From NCBI RefSeq assembly GCF_009834125.1, contig NZ_CP047146.1, positions 8,710,501-8,774,500 of the forward strand: 64,000 bases of DNA. The letters run 5' to 3'. Source of the DNA: Streptomyces sp. GS7. GTDB lineage: Bacteria > Actinomycetota > Actinomycetes > Streptomycetales > Streptomycetaceae. A program made the position numbers and the translations under genes. Under the pieces are notes generated by a model. The model saw only the letters and a list, made by a program, of their open reading frames with translations, was not told the origin of the DNA and did not search any database. The first letter of the stretch is position 1. Every line of letters begins with the position of its first letter. Positions 8,402 through 17,159 of the stretch are shown one piece after another.

Positions 8402-9872
8402 GGGCCTGCCGATCCGCCTCCGCGCCGCCCTGGCCGCGGCCCTCACCGCCGCCCTGGCCTTCACCGCCGGCGCATGGTGGCTCCGCCACGAGGTCTACGC
8501 CTCGAAGATGGGCGACATCCGCAACCGGGCCAGAGCCAGCCTGGACGTCATCGAGCAGCGCTACAAGTACGGCTACGGCAGCGGCCAGGTCCTCTTCGAG
8601 ACCCCCTACACCTGGGTGATCGTCGACCCTGCGGGCCGTTTCGTCGAAGGCGACCCCGACCTGCAGCCTTTCGTACCCGCCCCGCTGTACGGGCTCCCCG
8701 ACCGGCCGGGACCGACCGTCCCCATCGAGCAGGACCTCCACCTGGGCGCCGTTGCCGACGATGCCCCGGCCGGCAGCAGGGAACTCTCCGACCACGACTT
8801 CAGGGTGGTGACCTCGGCCTTCCACGGCCCGGGCCTGCTCGACGGCAGGGCGCGCGCCCCTGTCGAGAACCTCACGCTGCACATCCTCGTCACCCCCCAG
8901 GAGGCCGAGGAGGCCGTCGCCACCGTCGACCAGGTGCTGTACGTCGGCCTTCCCGCGGCGGTCCTCCTGGTCGCCCTGATCGTGTGGACCACCGCCTCGC
9001 GGGCCCTGCGCCCCGTGGAGGTCATCCAGCAGCGCCTGCGCACCATCACCAGCCGTGACCTGAGCCTGCGCGTGCCCGTCCCACCCCGCCACGACGAGAT
9101 CGCGCGCCTGGCGGCCACCACCAACGACACCCTGGACCGGCTGGAACAGGCCGTCGAGCAGCAGCGGCGTTTCACCGCCGACGCCTCCCACGAACTGCGC
9201 ACCCCTCTCGCCTCGTTGCGAGCCGACCTCGAAGTGGCCCTGCACTACCCCGACCGCACGAACTGGCCCGAGGTCATCCGCGGCACCCTCGGCGACGCCG
9301 AACGCCTGGAGCGGCTCATCGAGGACCTGCTCCTGCTCGCCGATCTCGACAACCGCACCCCGTCGACCGCCCACCCCGTCGACCTGGGCGCCCTGGCCCG
9401 GAAGGCAGCCGCACAGGCACGCCGGCACGCGCCCGCGTCCGTCTCCGTCTCCGTCCAGGTCGACTGCCCGGCGGGCGACGGCGTCACCGTCCACGGCGAC
9501 GCGCGGCAGCTGGAGCGGCTGCTGCGCAACCTCCTCGACAACGCCGTGCGGCACGCCCGCGGCCGCGTCCAGGTCACCGTCTCCGCCCCCGCCGGCACCG
9601 CCCTGGTCGACGTCCGCGACGACGGCCCCGGCATTCCCGCCGAGCACCGCGAGCGGATCTTCGAGCGGTTCACCCGCCTCGACGCCTCCCGCAACCGCAC
9701 CAGCGGCGGTACCGGCCTCGGCCTGGCCATCGCCCGCGAGATCGCCCACAACCACCACGGCACCCTCACTCTCGGCGAGACCCCACCGGCCGCCGGAGCC
9801 CGCTTCGTCGCCGCACTGCCCCTCCAGGAGGGGCGAGCCCCGCGGTCGTCAACTCCTCATGAGGAGTCGTAG
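8391..9872 (+). CDS. HAMP-containing sensor histidine kinase
   Basis: Membrane sensor kinase of 493 residues, cotranscribed with the response regulator. A transmembrane helix near residues 8-28 and a second near 181-203 bracket an extracytoplasmic domain of about 150 residues. A HAMP region follows, then the phospho-acceptor box FTADASHELRTPL with His at residue 267. The ATPase part shows LLDNAVRHARG (N box), VRDDGPGIPAEHRERIFERF (G1/F boxes) and GGTGLGLAIAREI (G2 box). The stimulus is unknown. The last codons overlap a palindrome placed to serve the next gene. Confidence 0.94.
   Translation: MIGRGLPIRLRAALAAALTAALAFTAGAWWLRHEVYASKMGDIRNRARASLDVIEQRYKYGYGSGQVLFETPYTWVIVDPAGRFVEGDPDLQPFVPAPLYGLPDRPGPTVPIEQDLHLGAVADDAPAGSRELSDHDFRVVTSAFHGPGLLDGRARAPVENLTLHILVTPQEAEEAVATVDQVLYVGLPAAVLLVALIVWTTASRALRPVEVIQQRLRTITSRDLSLRVPVPPRHDEIARLAATTNDTLDRLEQAVEQQRRFTADASHELRTPLASLRADLEVALHYPDRTNWPEVIRGTLGDAERLERLIEDLLLLADLDNRTPSTAHPVDLGALARKAAAQARRHAPASVSVSVQVDCPAGDGVTVHGDARQLERLLRNLLDNAVRHARGRVQVTVSAPAGTALVDVRDDGPGIPAEHRERIFERFTRLDASRNRTSGGTGLGLAIAREIAHNHHGTLTLGETPPAAGARFVAALPLQEGRAPRSSTPHEES
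9852..9867 (+). promoter_or_regulatory. 16-bp perfect palindrome, candidate GntR operator
   Basis: ACTCCTCATGAGGAGT is a perfect palindrome 38 bp before the GntR start codon, and it lies inside the last codons of the histidine kinase gene. Placement suggests autoregulation by the GntR protein. Confidence 0.5.
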
Positions 9873-9904
9873 CCTGGAGGTATTCGGCGGAACGGTGAGC
9901 TTCC

Positions 9905-10693
9905 ATGGCAGTGGCGTACGAGCGGATTGCGGACGAGCTGCGCACCGCCATCCGCGCGGGTCGGCTCGGGCCCGGCGACCGGCTGCCGGCGGAGACGAAG
10001 CTCGCCGAGCGGTTCGGGCGCAGTGTGCCGACCGTCCGGGAGGCGCTGCGCGCGCTGCGGGACGAGGGCCTCATCGAGAAGCGGCACGGCATCGGCAACT
10101 TCGTCCGCCGTGAGCGCACCCTCGCGCGGCGGACCAACCTCCGGCACCAGTGGGAGAAGGACCGGGCCCGTGCGCCGGTGGCGCAGCGGGCGATGACCGG
10201 TGCCACCGAGCACGACACGGGGCTGAAGGTGAACGACCTTGTCTTCCGGGCCCGTTATCGCGAGATACCGGCGCGTGCCGATCTCGCCGCGGCGCTCGGC
10301 GTGCGCGAGGGTGCGGCGCTTCTCGAACGCAGTTACCGGACGCGGCACGCCACCGAGAGCGCGCCCTTCAGCCTGGTGACCTCCTACCTGGTGCGCGACA
10401 TGATCGCGTCGAACCCCGATCTGCTGGACGAGACCAAGGAGCCGTGGCCGGGGGGTACGCAGAGCCAGTTCCATTCCGTCGGAATCGAGCTGGACCGCGT
10501 CGAGGAGCGCGTCACCGCCCGCCCGCCGATGCCGGAGGAGGCCGAGGAGCTGGAGCTGCCGCCCGGGACGTCCGTCCTGGTGCTCCGGAAGACCTCGTAC
10601 GCCACCGACGGCCGCGTCGTGGACGTCACCGACCTCGTCCTGCCCGGCGACCGTACGGAACTGCTGTTCACCACTCCCCTGGAAAGGTGGTGA
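9905..10693 (+). CDS. GntR/HutC-family transcriptional regulator
   Basis: A 262-residue repressor-type regulator. The N-terminal winged helix (YERIADELRTAIRAGRLGPG, LPAETKLAERFGRSVPTVRE) covers about residues 5-75. The C-terminal UTRA effector domain extends from about residue 95 (GAALLERSYRTRHATESAPF) to SVLVLRKTSYATDGRVVDVT, typical of the HutC subfamily. The gene is followed after 3 bp by a glycosyltransferase gene, so the two form one unit. A 16-bp palindrome just upstream is its likely operator. The effector is unknown. Confidence 0.92.
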   Translation: MAVAYERIADELRTAIRAGRLGPGDRLPAETKLAERFGRSVPTVREALRALRDEGLIEKRHGIGNFVRRERTLARRTNLRHQWEKDRARAPVAQRAMTGATEHDTGLKVNDLVFRARYREIPARADLAAALGVREGAALLERSYRTRHATESAPFSLVTSYLVRDMIASNPDLLDETKEPWPGGTQSQFHSVGIELDRVEERVTARPPMPEEAEELELPPGTSVLVLRKTSYATDGRVVDVTDLVLPGDRTELLFTTPLERW

Positions 10694-10696
10694 GCC

Positions 10697-11455
10697 GTGC
10701 GCCGGCGCATCATCGTCGTCACCGCCGTCCACGCGCCCTCCGCGCGGTTTCTGCCGGACGCCCACGCATCGCTCACCCGGCAGGAACTCCCCGACGGGTG
10801 GGAGTGGCACTGGGTGATCCAGGAGGACGGCACGAGCGGCGAGGTCGCCCGGTACGTCCCGGACGACGCCCGGGTGACCTTCCGGCAGGGCCGCCCCGGC
10901 GGTCCGGGCGTCGCGCGCACCATCGCCCTCGCGCAGGCGGACGGCGAGTACGTCAAAGTCCTGGACGCGGACGACCAGTTGCCGCCCGGCACGCTGGCCC
11001 GGGACCTGGCGGCGCTCGAAGGCGACCGCGGTATCGGCTGGGCGACCTCCCGCGTCCTCGACCTCCTCCCCGACGGCTCCACCGCCGGTTTCGACGGCGA
11101 CCCGGAGCCGGGCCCGATCGAGCGCGGTGCCGTCCTCGACTTCTGGAAGGCGCACGACTTCCTCGCCCAGGTCCACCCGGCGACCCTCTTCGTCCGCCGT
11201 GACCTGCTCCTCGCCCTCGGCGGCTGGATGGCCCTCCCGGCCTCCGAGGACACCGGGCTGCTCCTGGCGCTGAACGCCGTCAGCCGCGGCTGGTTCTCCG
11301 CCGAGGTGGGCCTCCTCTACCGGAAGTGGCCCGGGCAGGCGACCGGGCAGGCATCCCACACCGACGCCGCCGAGCGCGCCGCCCGCATGGCGGTGGTGGA
11401 GGCGCGGGCGCGCCGGCTCGCCGACCTCAACTGGCGCTATCCCGGCATGGATTGA
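10697..11455 (+). CDS. Family 2 (GT-A) glycosyltransferase
   Basis: A 252-residue soluble enzyme resembling GT2 glycosyltransferases, which transfer sugar from nucleotide-sugars. It opens RRRIIVVTAVHAPSARFLPDA, has the nucleotide-binding loop, and carries the metal-binding DXD-like motif as VKVLDADDQLPPG. The remainder includes GGWMALPASEDTGLLLALNAV, the typical acceptor-side acidic segment. The GTG start is 3 bp after the GntR stop, implying coupling. No membrane segment is seen. The acceptor cannot be deduced. Confidence 0.82.
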   Translation: MRRRIIVVTAVHAPSARFLPDAHASLTRQELPDGWEWHWVIQEDGTSGEVARYVPDDARVTFRQGRPGGPGVARTIALAQADGEYVKVLDADDQLPPGTLARDLAALEGDRGIGWATSRVLDLLPDGSTAGFDGDPEPGPIERGAVLDFWKAHDFLAQVHPATLFVRRDLLLALGGWMALPASEDTGLLLALNAVSRGWFSAEVGLLYRKWPGQATGQASHTDAAERAARMAVVEARARRLADLNWRYPGMD

Positions 11456-11541
11456 CCCGGAGTGCCCCGGTACGTCCCCTGGTCGGGGTGGCCCGACGGG
11501 GAGTTCGCGGGCGGCGGCGAGGGGCGTTCGGGCAGAAAAAG

Positions 11542-11581
11542 GCCCGATCGCTGGCGACGGGGGATGCACCAGCGATCGGGC
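11542..11581 (-). terminator. Terminator of the WD40 gene, possibly bidirectional
   Basis: Arms GCCCGATCGCTGG (11542-11554) and CCAGCGATCGGGC (11569-11581) give a 13-bp perfect stem. On the minus strand the stem runs into a T5 tract (complement of 11536-11540), making a good intrinsic terminator for the large minus-strand gene. It also stands after the plus-strand glycosyltransferase. Confidence 0.85.
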
Positions 11582-11646
11582 TGTGATCAACCCTAGCAAG
11601 GCTGCCTGCGTGACGGGAGTCAGCTGCCGCATTGCGGGGTGAAGTT

Positions 11647-11660
11647 GTGACCGGGGTCAC
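11647..11660. repeat. 14-bp palindrome GTGACCGGGGTCAC
   Basis: Perfect 6-bp arms around GG, between the terminator and the 3' end of the WD40 gene. No adjacent promoter is obvious, and its meaning is unknown. Confidence 0.35.
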
Positions 11661-11688
11661 GTCCAGCGTGGGCCGGACCCCGGCTTCG

Positions 11689-14600
11689 TCACGCGTCGCA
11701 CGGGGGCTCGTACGAGAGATGGGGCAGGTACTCATGCCACTTGTCCGGCGTCAGCACGCCCCGCGTGGTGGAGCAGATGCGGCGGATCGCCGTGTCGGTG
11801 TCCAGGCTCCACAGCCGGACGGTGCCCGCACCGCTCGACACCCCCAGCATGTGGCTCTGGGGGCTGAACGCCAGGAAGTTGCCCGTCTTGGCGCTGGGGC
11901 TCGCGGCCTGGCCGATGGGGGCGGCCCGGTCGGGGGCCGCGACGTTCCAGAACCGGACCGTGTTGTCGTTGCCGCCGCTCGCCAGGGTGCGGCCGTCCTT
12001 GCTGAACGTCAGTGACACGACCTCTTCGGTGTGGCCGGTGAGGGGGGAGCCCAGCCGGGTCGCCCTGCCGGGGGCGGCGGTGTTCCAGAGGCGGACGGTG
12101 TCGTCCGCGCTGCCGCTGGCCAGCGTCCGGCCGTCCGGGCTGAAGGCGAGCACGTTGACGGGTCCCAGGTGGCCGGTGAGAGGCGTGCCGAGCAGGGTGG
12201 CGTGCGCCGGGTCGGCGGTGTTCCAGAGGCGGATGGCGTCGTCCGCGCTGCCGCTGGCCAGTGTCCGGCCGTCCGGGCTGAAGACGAGGGTGTTGACATA
12301 GCCCTTGTGGCCGGTGAGGAGGGGGCCGAGCGGACGGGGGCGGGCCGGGTCCTCGATGTTCCACAGCCGGACGGTGTAGTCGTCGTAGGCGGTGGCCAGG
12401 GTGCGGCCGTCCGGGCTGAACGCCACGGTGTCGGGGCCCGCGAAGCGGATCGGCAGCGGGAGGGGCGGCCCGTAGGGGACCGGCCGGGCCGGGTCGGTGA
12501 CGTTCCACAGCTGCACCGCGGGGCGCGGGCTTCCCGTGCGCACCGCGAGGGTGCGGCCGTCGGGGGAGAACGCCAGCGCGTAGACGTTGCCCTGCCCCGG
12601 CAGGAACGGCTCGCCCAGCGCCACGGGCCGCTCGGGCGTCTGCACGTTCCACAGCCGGACCTTCCGGTCGGGGGCGGCGGTGGCGAGCACCCGGCCGTCC
12701 GGGCGGAACGCGCCGATCCGGCCGACCATGTTCGACGTCGGGATGGACCACAGCCGGACCTTGCTGTCGCCGCTCCCCGTGGCGAGGGTCCGCCCGTCGG
12801 GGCTGAAGCCCACCGCGTACATCTCGCCGCTGCCGCCGGCGAGGGACTCGCCGACCTGCGACGGGTAGGCCGGGTCGCTGACGTTCCACAGGCTCGCGGT
12901 GCTGTCCGCGCTGCCCGCGGCGAGCATGTTCCCGTCCGGGCTGAAGGCCACGGACCACAGGGGCCCGGTGTGGGCGGTGAGCGGCGCGCCGATCGCCGCC
13001 GGGTGACTCGGGTCGGCGGTGCTCCAGAGGCGGAGGGTGTTGTCCGCGCTGCCGCTGGCGAGCGTCCGGCCGTCCGGGCTGAACGCCACGGAGTGCACGG
13101 TGGCCGTGTGGCCGGTCAGCACCGTGTCGACCGGCTGGGGAGCGTTCCGGTCGGCCACGTCCCACAGCCTGATCGCGGCGTCGTCGCCGCCGGCCGCCAG
13201 CGTCCGGCCGTCGGGGCTGAACGCCACGGAGCGCACCGCGGCGGTGGGGCCGGTCAGCGGCGCGCCGAGCGGGGCCGGCCGGCGTGGGTCGCCCACGTCC
13301 CACAGGCGGACGGTGTGGTCCTCGTCGGCGGCGGCCAGGGTGTGCCCGTCCGGGCTGAAGGCGAGCAGGTAGATCGTGCCGTCGTGGCCGGTGACCGGGG
13401 CACCGAGCGGGCGGGGGTGGTACGGGTCCCGTACGTCCCAGAGCCGGATGGTGCCGTCGTCCGAGGCGCTGGCGAGGGTGGTGCCGTCCGGGCTGAAGAC
13501 CGCGGTGCTCACCCAGCTCGTGTGGCCGGTGAGGGGCGTGCCCAGGGGCTTGGGGCGCGCCCGGTCGGACACGTCCCACAGCCGGACGGTCCGGTCGTAG
13601 CTGGCGGTGGCCAGAAGCCGCCCGTTCCGGCTGAACGAGGTGAGGTAGACCGCGCCGGTGTGGCCCGCCAGCGGCGTGGCCAGCGGCGCGTTCACGATCG
13701 AGATCAAGCGGTTGTCGGTGCCCTGGTCGCCGGGCCGCAGGCGGTGTGCCACCAGGTCGAGCTGCGCCGACAGGGACGGATCGGTGTACTGGGCGCGGTC
13801 GGCTTCGGCGAGCACCTGCTCGAAGACGGTGTCGTCCCGTTGCTGCCACGCGACCACGGCCGCGCCGGCGGCCAGCATCGCCATGACGACCAGCGCCGCC
13901 ACCGCGCCGCGGCTGAGCCAGACCGTACGCCGGCGCAGCCGGACCGAGGCGGCGAGGAACTCCACCGCGCTGCGGGTGAGGAAGGTGTCGCCGGCGGATT
14001 CCGCCCAGGTGCGGGCCTGTTCCAGACGGGAACCGCGGTAGAGCAGGGACGGGTCGCGGTGCGAGCCCTCCCAGGCCCGGCCGTCCTCCTCCAGCCGCTG
14101 CCGCAGCAGGTTGCCGTTGCGGTCCTCGTCGATCCAGTCGCGCAGCCGCGGCCAGGCGTGCAGCAGCGCTTCATGGGTGATCTCCACGGCCTCCGCGTCG
14201 AGGGTCACCAGGCGGGCGTGCACCAGCGCTTCGAGCGATTCCTGCGTTTTGCCGGGGTCGGTCGACTCCTCCGCCAGCTGGCGCCGCGTCCCCCGCCGGC
14301 GGGTGGCCTGGGTGTCCTCGCCGAGCCGGACGAGCCTCAGCAGGAGCAGCCGCGCGGCCGTGCGCCCCGTCGGGTCGAGGCCGGACCAGGCCCGCTCGGC
14401 GGTCGCCGCCACCGCCCCCTGGATGCCGCCCGCCGCGCGGTATCCGGCCAGCGTCAGCCGCCCCGCCTTCCGCCGCTGCCAGGTGGCGAGCAGGGCGTGG
14501 GAGAGCAGCGGCAGCACCCCCGCGTCGTGCGCCCCGCCGGGGCCGTCGGCGCTCACTTCACGGACGATCAGCTCCGCGAGCCCCGGTTCGAGTTCCAGGC

Positions 14601-15702
14601 CCACGGCCTTGGCCGGGCCGTTCACCGCCTCGCGCAGCTCCGCGGCGGTCAGCGGTCCCAGCACCATGTGCCGGTGCTGGAGGGCGTCGGCCAGTTCGGG
14701 ATGGCCGAGGCACTGCTCGTAGAAGTCGGCCCGTATGCCCAGGATGACGAGCACCGGGGCCGGGTCGCCCGGGTCGGCGGGTGTGCAGGCGGCGTGCAGG
14801 AGCTGGATGAAGGTACGGCGGGCCGCCTCGTCGGAGCAGAGGGTGAACGCCTCCTCGAACTGGTCCACGAGCAGGACCGGAAGGGCGGCGGACGGCGTCC
14901 CGCGCCGCGCCCATGCCGTGGTGGCCTCCCGCACCGCGTGCGGGTCGGGCGGGGTACCGGGCTGCTCGGCCGCCGCGGTGATGACGGGGGTGAGTTCGGG
15001 GATCCGGCGGCCCAGCTCCCCGAGGGGGTCGCCTCCCGGCACGAGCTGGAGCACCTCCCTCCCCTGGCCGTCCCCGTCGTCGCCGAGAGCACCGCTCTGC
15101 AACGCGGGCACCAGACCGGCGTTCAGCAGGGAGGACTTCCCCGCCCCGGAGGCGCCCACCAGCATGACCAGGCCGCCCGTCTTCTCCGCGGCGCGCAGCT
15201 GGGCGACGAGGGCCTCCGTGCTCCGCTCCCGGCCGAAGAACCACCGGGCGTCCTGCCGGCGGTACGAGGCCAGCCCCCGGTACGGGCACACACCGGGGAC
15301 GGCCGGGGCGTCGGCCGGCGGGCCTTCCTCCTCCTGTCCGGAGGGCGCGGCGCGGTCGCCCACCGGGCCGGCGACCGCGCGCTCCCACAGCCGCTGCCAG
15401 TGGGCCACGTCGTACAGGCCCGCGGACACCGGAACGGGCCGCTGGCGCCGCGCCTGGGGAATCAGGACGTGCAGCACCGCGGCGAGCGCGGCGAACTGTG
15501 CGGGCACGTTCTTGGCTCGCCGCCAGTCGCTGATCCGCTGCACGGACACCCGCACCGGGCGCCCTCGTTCGTCGACCCGCGAGAGCCGGACGACCGCCTC
15601 GGCCACCTGCTTGAGCGGCGGGTTGCCCGCCTCTTTGTAGAGCAGCGCAAGACGTTCCGCGAAGGCTGTGCGTGCCCCTGAGTCGGAACTCAAGGTCTCC
15701 AC
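11689..15702 (-). CDS. STAND-type NTPase with HTH-like N-terminus and 14 WD40 repeats
   Basis: A 1337-residue signalling protein. The GTG start at 15702 (METLSSDSGARTAF) follows GGGGGAG by 7 bases. Residues about 1-85 form a helical, HTH-like region (RVSVQRISDWRRAKNVPAQF). A short motif CPYRGLASYRRQDARWFFGRE introduces the NTPase with Walker A GASGAGKSS near 183-191 and LLVDQFEEAFTLC as Walker B. A transmembrane helix lies near 595-620. From about 680 to the end are 14 WD40 units, each with a form of FSPDGRTLASGS.D.TVRLW, enough for two seven-bladed propellers. STAND proteins are oligomerising switches; some defend against phage, others regulate. The trigger is unknown, and the gene stands alone. 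Confidence 0.92.
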   Translation of the reverse strand: METLSSDSGARTAFAERLALLYKEAGNPPLKQVAEAVVRLSRVDERGRPVRVSVQRISDWRRAKNVPAQFAALAAVLHVLIPQARRQRPVPVSAGLYDVAHWQRLWERAVAGPVGDRAAPSGQEEEGPPADAPAVPGVCPYRGLASYRRQDARWFFGRERSTEALVAQLRAAEKTGGLVMLVGASGAGKSSLLNAGLVPALQSGALGDDGDGQGREVLQLVPGGDPLGELGRRIPELTPVITAAAEQPGTPPDPHAVREATTAWARRGTPSAALPVLLVDQFEEAFTLCSDEAARRTFIQLLHAACTPADPGDPAPVLVILGIRADFYEQCLGHPELADALQHRHMVLGPLTAAELREAVNGPAKAVGLELEPGLAELIVREVSADGPGGAHDAGVLPLLSHALLATWQRRKAGRLTLAGYRAAGGIQGAVAATAERAWSGLDPTGRTAARLLLLRLVRLGEDTQATRRRGTRRQLAEESTDPGKTQESLEALVHARLVTLDAEAVEITHEALLHAWPRLRDWIDEDRNGNLLRQRLEEDGRAWEGSHRDPSLLYRGSRLEQARTWAESAGDTFLTRSAVEFLAASVRLRRRTVWLSRGAVAALVVMAMLAAGAAVVAWQQRDDTVFEQVLAEADRAQYTDPSLSAQLDLVAHRLRPGDQGTDNRLISIVNAPLATPLAGHTGAVYLTSFSRNGRLLATASYDRTVRLWDVSDRARPKPLGTPLTGHTSWVSTAVFSPDGTTLASASDDGTIRLWDVRDPYHPRPLGAPVTGHDGTIYLLAFSPDGHTLAAADEDHTVRLWDVGDPRRPAPLGAPLTGPTAAVRSVAFSPDGRTLAAGGDDAAIRLWDVADRNAPQPVDTVLTGHTATVHSVAFSPDGRTLASGSADNTLRLWSTADPSHPAAIGAPLTAHTGPLWSVAFSPDGNMLAAGSADSTASLWNVSDPAYPSQVGESLAGGSGEMYAVGFSPDGRTLATGSGDSKVRLWSIPTSNMVGRIGAFRPDGRVLATAAPDRKVRLWNVQTPERPVALGEPFLPGQGNVYALAFSPDGRTLAVRTGSPRPAVQLWNVTDPARPVPYGPPLPLPIRFAGPDTVAFSPDGRTLATAYDDYTVRLWNIEDPARPRPLGPLLTGHKGYVNTLVFSPDGRTLASGSADDAIRLWNTADPAHATLLGTPLTGHLGPVNVLAFSPDGRTLASGSADDTVRLWNTAAPGRATRLGSPLTGHTEEVVSLTFSKDGRTLASGGNDNTVRFWNVAAPDRAAPIGQAASPSAKTGNFLAFSPQSHMLGVSSGAGTVRLWSLDTDTAIRRICSTTRGVLTPDKWHEYLPHLSYEPPCDA

Positions 15703-16145
15703 CCCTTTACTCCCCCGCACCTGTTACATCCGGACCGGAAAAGTCACCTTAACCGGCTGACCTGCGGCGAAGCAGGGGGCCCGGAACCGGAACCTCCTCG
15801 GCCGGGCCCGCAGCTGGCAGGATCGCAGCTCAGCGGCACCTCACCGGGAACGACCCGGAGGGGCCGGCAGCTCAGCACTCGGAAACACGCCCCCCACACG
15901 TGTTCTCGGCCACCGCCTCCGGAGTTCATGACCCGGTGGCGACGTCTCGGCTCATGAGGCCGAGGGATCCATGGCGCCGGTCCCCCGCGGACCGCTCACG
16001 TCGACCACGGATCCGGCCCTCCGCGATCCACGCCACCGCGGCGCGGATCGACGTCGCCTGTGCCATCCGGTAGCGGTCCCCACGAGGGGAGGGACCGGTA
16101 CCGGATGGCGCGGCGCGTAACGGGCGTACGAGCCGCCGCCGGCCG
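15703..16145. other. Gene-free stretch with a hairpin
   Basis: 443 bp upstream of the WD40 gene and downstream of the FkbM gene. It holds the strong hairpin at 16062-16109 and a small CTCGGC/GCCGAG stem near 15947-15965. Only extended or antisense reading frames cross it; no gene with a ribosome site was found. Confidence 0.5.
16062..16109 (-). terminator. Hairpin after the FkbM methyltransferase gene
   Basis: 19-nt arms 16062-16080 and 16091-16109 pair with one mismatch around a 10-nt loop, 37 bp after the stop codon of the minus-strand gene. There is no T-run, as is common for Streptomyces terminators. Confidence 0.65.
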
Positions 16146-17069
16146 CTACGGCAGTTCCTCGGCGTCCACCCGCGAGAAGACCAGATCGCTCTCCTCGACG
16201 ACCGGCCCCCGCCAGCGCACCGGGGCGGCCACCGGCCCGCGCACCGCCGCCGGGTAGCTCCCCGCGGCGTAGCTGTTCGCCAGCCGGTAGGCGTGGAACC
16301 CGTGCTCCCGCATCGTCTCCATCAGCTCCCCGACCGAGTCCCCCAGCCGCTCCATCCGCTCGGGGGTGACCTCCACCGTGATCTCGGCGTCCGGCCGCAG
16401 CCGTGGCAGCAGCGGCTTCAACCCCCGTACGACCGCCCCCTCCGCGCCCTCCACATCGATCTTGATCACCCGGGCCGCGGCGACCTCCTCCGGTGCGAGC
16501 AGGTCCGGCAGCGGGTACGCCTCGACGTCGAACGTGGCCTCGGCCGGCCCCTCGTACGGCACGATGCTGGCCGCACCCATGTTGTGGTTGCTGGCGAGGA
16601 TGAAGGTCAGCGTCCTCGGGGCGTCGGAGACCGCGGCGTTGAGCGCGCGGATGCGGGTGAGCCCGTTCAGCTCGGCGTGCCGCCGGAGCCTGCGGTGGAA
16701 CGCCGGCGTCGCCTCGATCGACACGACCCCGCCCCGCTCGCCGACCAGTTGTGCGGCCAGCAGGCTGAAGTAGCCGATGTTGGCGCCGACGTCGACGAAG
16801 GTGTCGCCGGGGCGCAGCCGGCGCCGGAGCCAGTGCGTCAGATGCGGCTCCCAGAGGCCGAACAGGTAGATGTAGCGCTGGATGAGGTCCTGAGTGTCGA
16901 CGGCCATCCGGGCGCCGAACCGCGTCCGTACGACCCGCCGGCGCGGACGGTCCCGCAGCCGCGCGTTCAGGAACCGTTCCGCCAGTTCCGCCTTTCCCAG
17001 CACACCGGGGGCGTCCCGCAGATACCCGCGGCCGAGGGTGACCAGGGCCTCGCTCATGGTGTCGCTCAT
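16146..17069 (-). CDS. FkbM-family methyltransferase
   Basis: A 307-residue SAM-dependent methyltransferase of the FkbM type, a family that O-methylates polyketides, glycans and other small molecules. The start at 17069 (MSDTMSEALV) follows GAGAGG by 7 bases. SAM-binding motif I is FVDVGANIGYFSLLA near residues 91-105, and acidic residue VSIEATP follows. The diagnostic family segment IKIDVEGAEGAVVRGL is also present. No biosynthetic neighbours indicate a substrate; the next gene on the same strand is an unrelated amidohydrolase 91 bp upstream. Confidence 0.88.
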   Translation of the reverse strand: MSDTMSEALVTLGRGYLRDAPGVLGKAELAERFLNARLRDRPRRRVVRTRFGARMAVDTQDLIQRYIYLFGLWEPHLTHWLRRRLRPGDTFVDVGANIGYFSLLAAQLVGERGGVVSIEATPAFHRRLRRHAELNGLTRIRALNAAVSDAPRTLTFILASNHNMGAASIVPYEGPAEATFDVEAYPLPDLLAPEEVAAARVIKIDVEGAEGAVVRGLKPLLPRLRPDAEITVEVTPERMERLGDSVGELMETMREHGFHAYRLANSYAAGSYPAAVRGPVAAPVRWRGPVVEESDLVFSRVDAEELP

Positions 17070-17159
17070 CCGATCGCCTCTCAGCGGGTCCGCGAACCGC
17101 CGCGCCGAGGGCCCGCGCCCCCGGAACCCCATCGCGGCCCACGTCGGCCCGGACGATGG

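Noticed and set aside
11647..11660. GTGACCGGGGTCAC as a CRP-like operator
   Set aside because: It has no adjacent promoter and stands between gene ends; kept only as a repeat.
12031..15681. A 1216-codon plus-strand open frame antisense to the WD40 gene
   Set aside because: Its regular repeats are the reverse of the WD40 repeat codons; there is no start signal.
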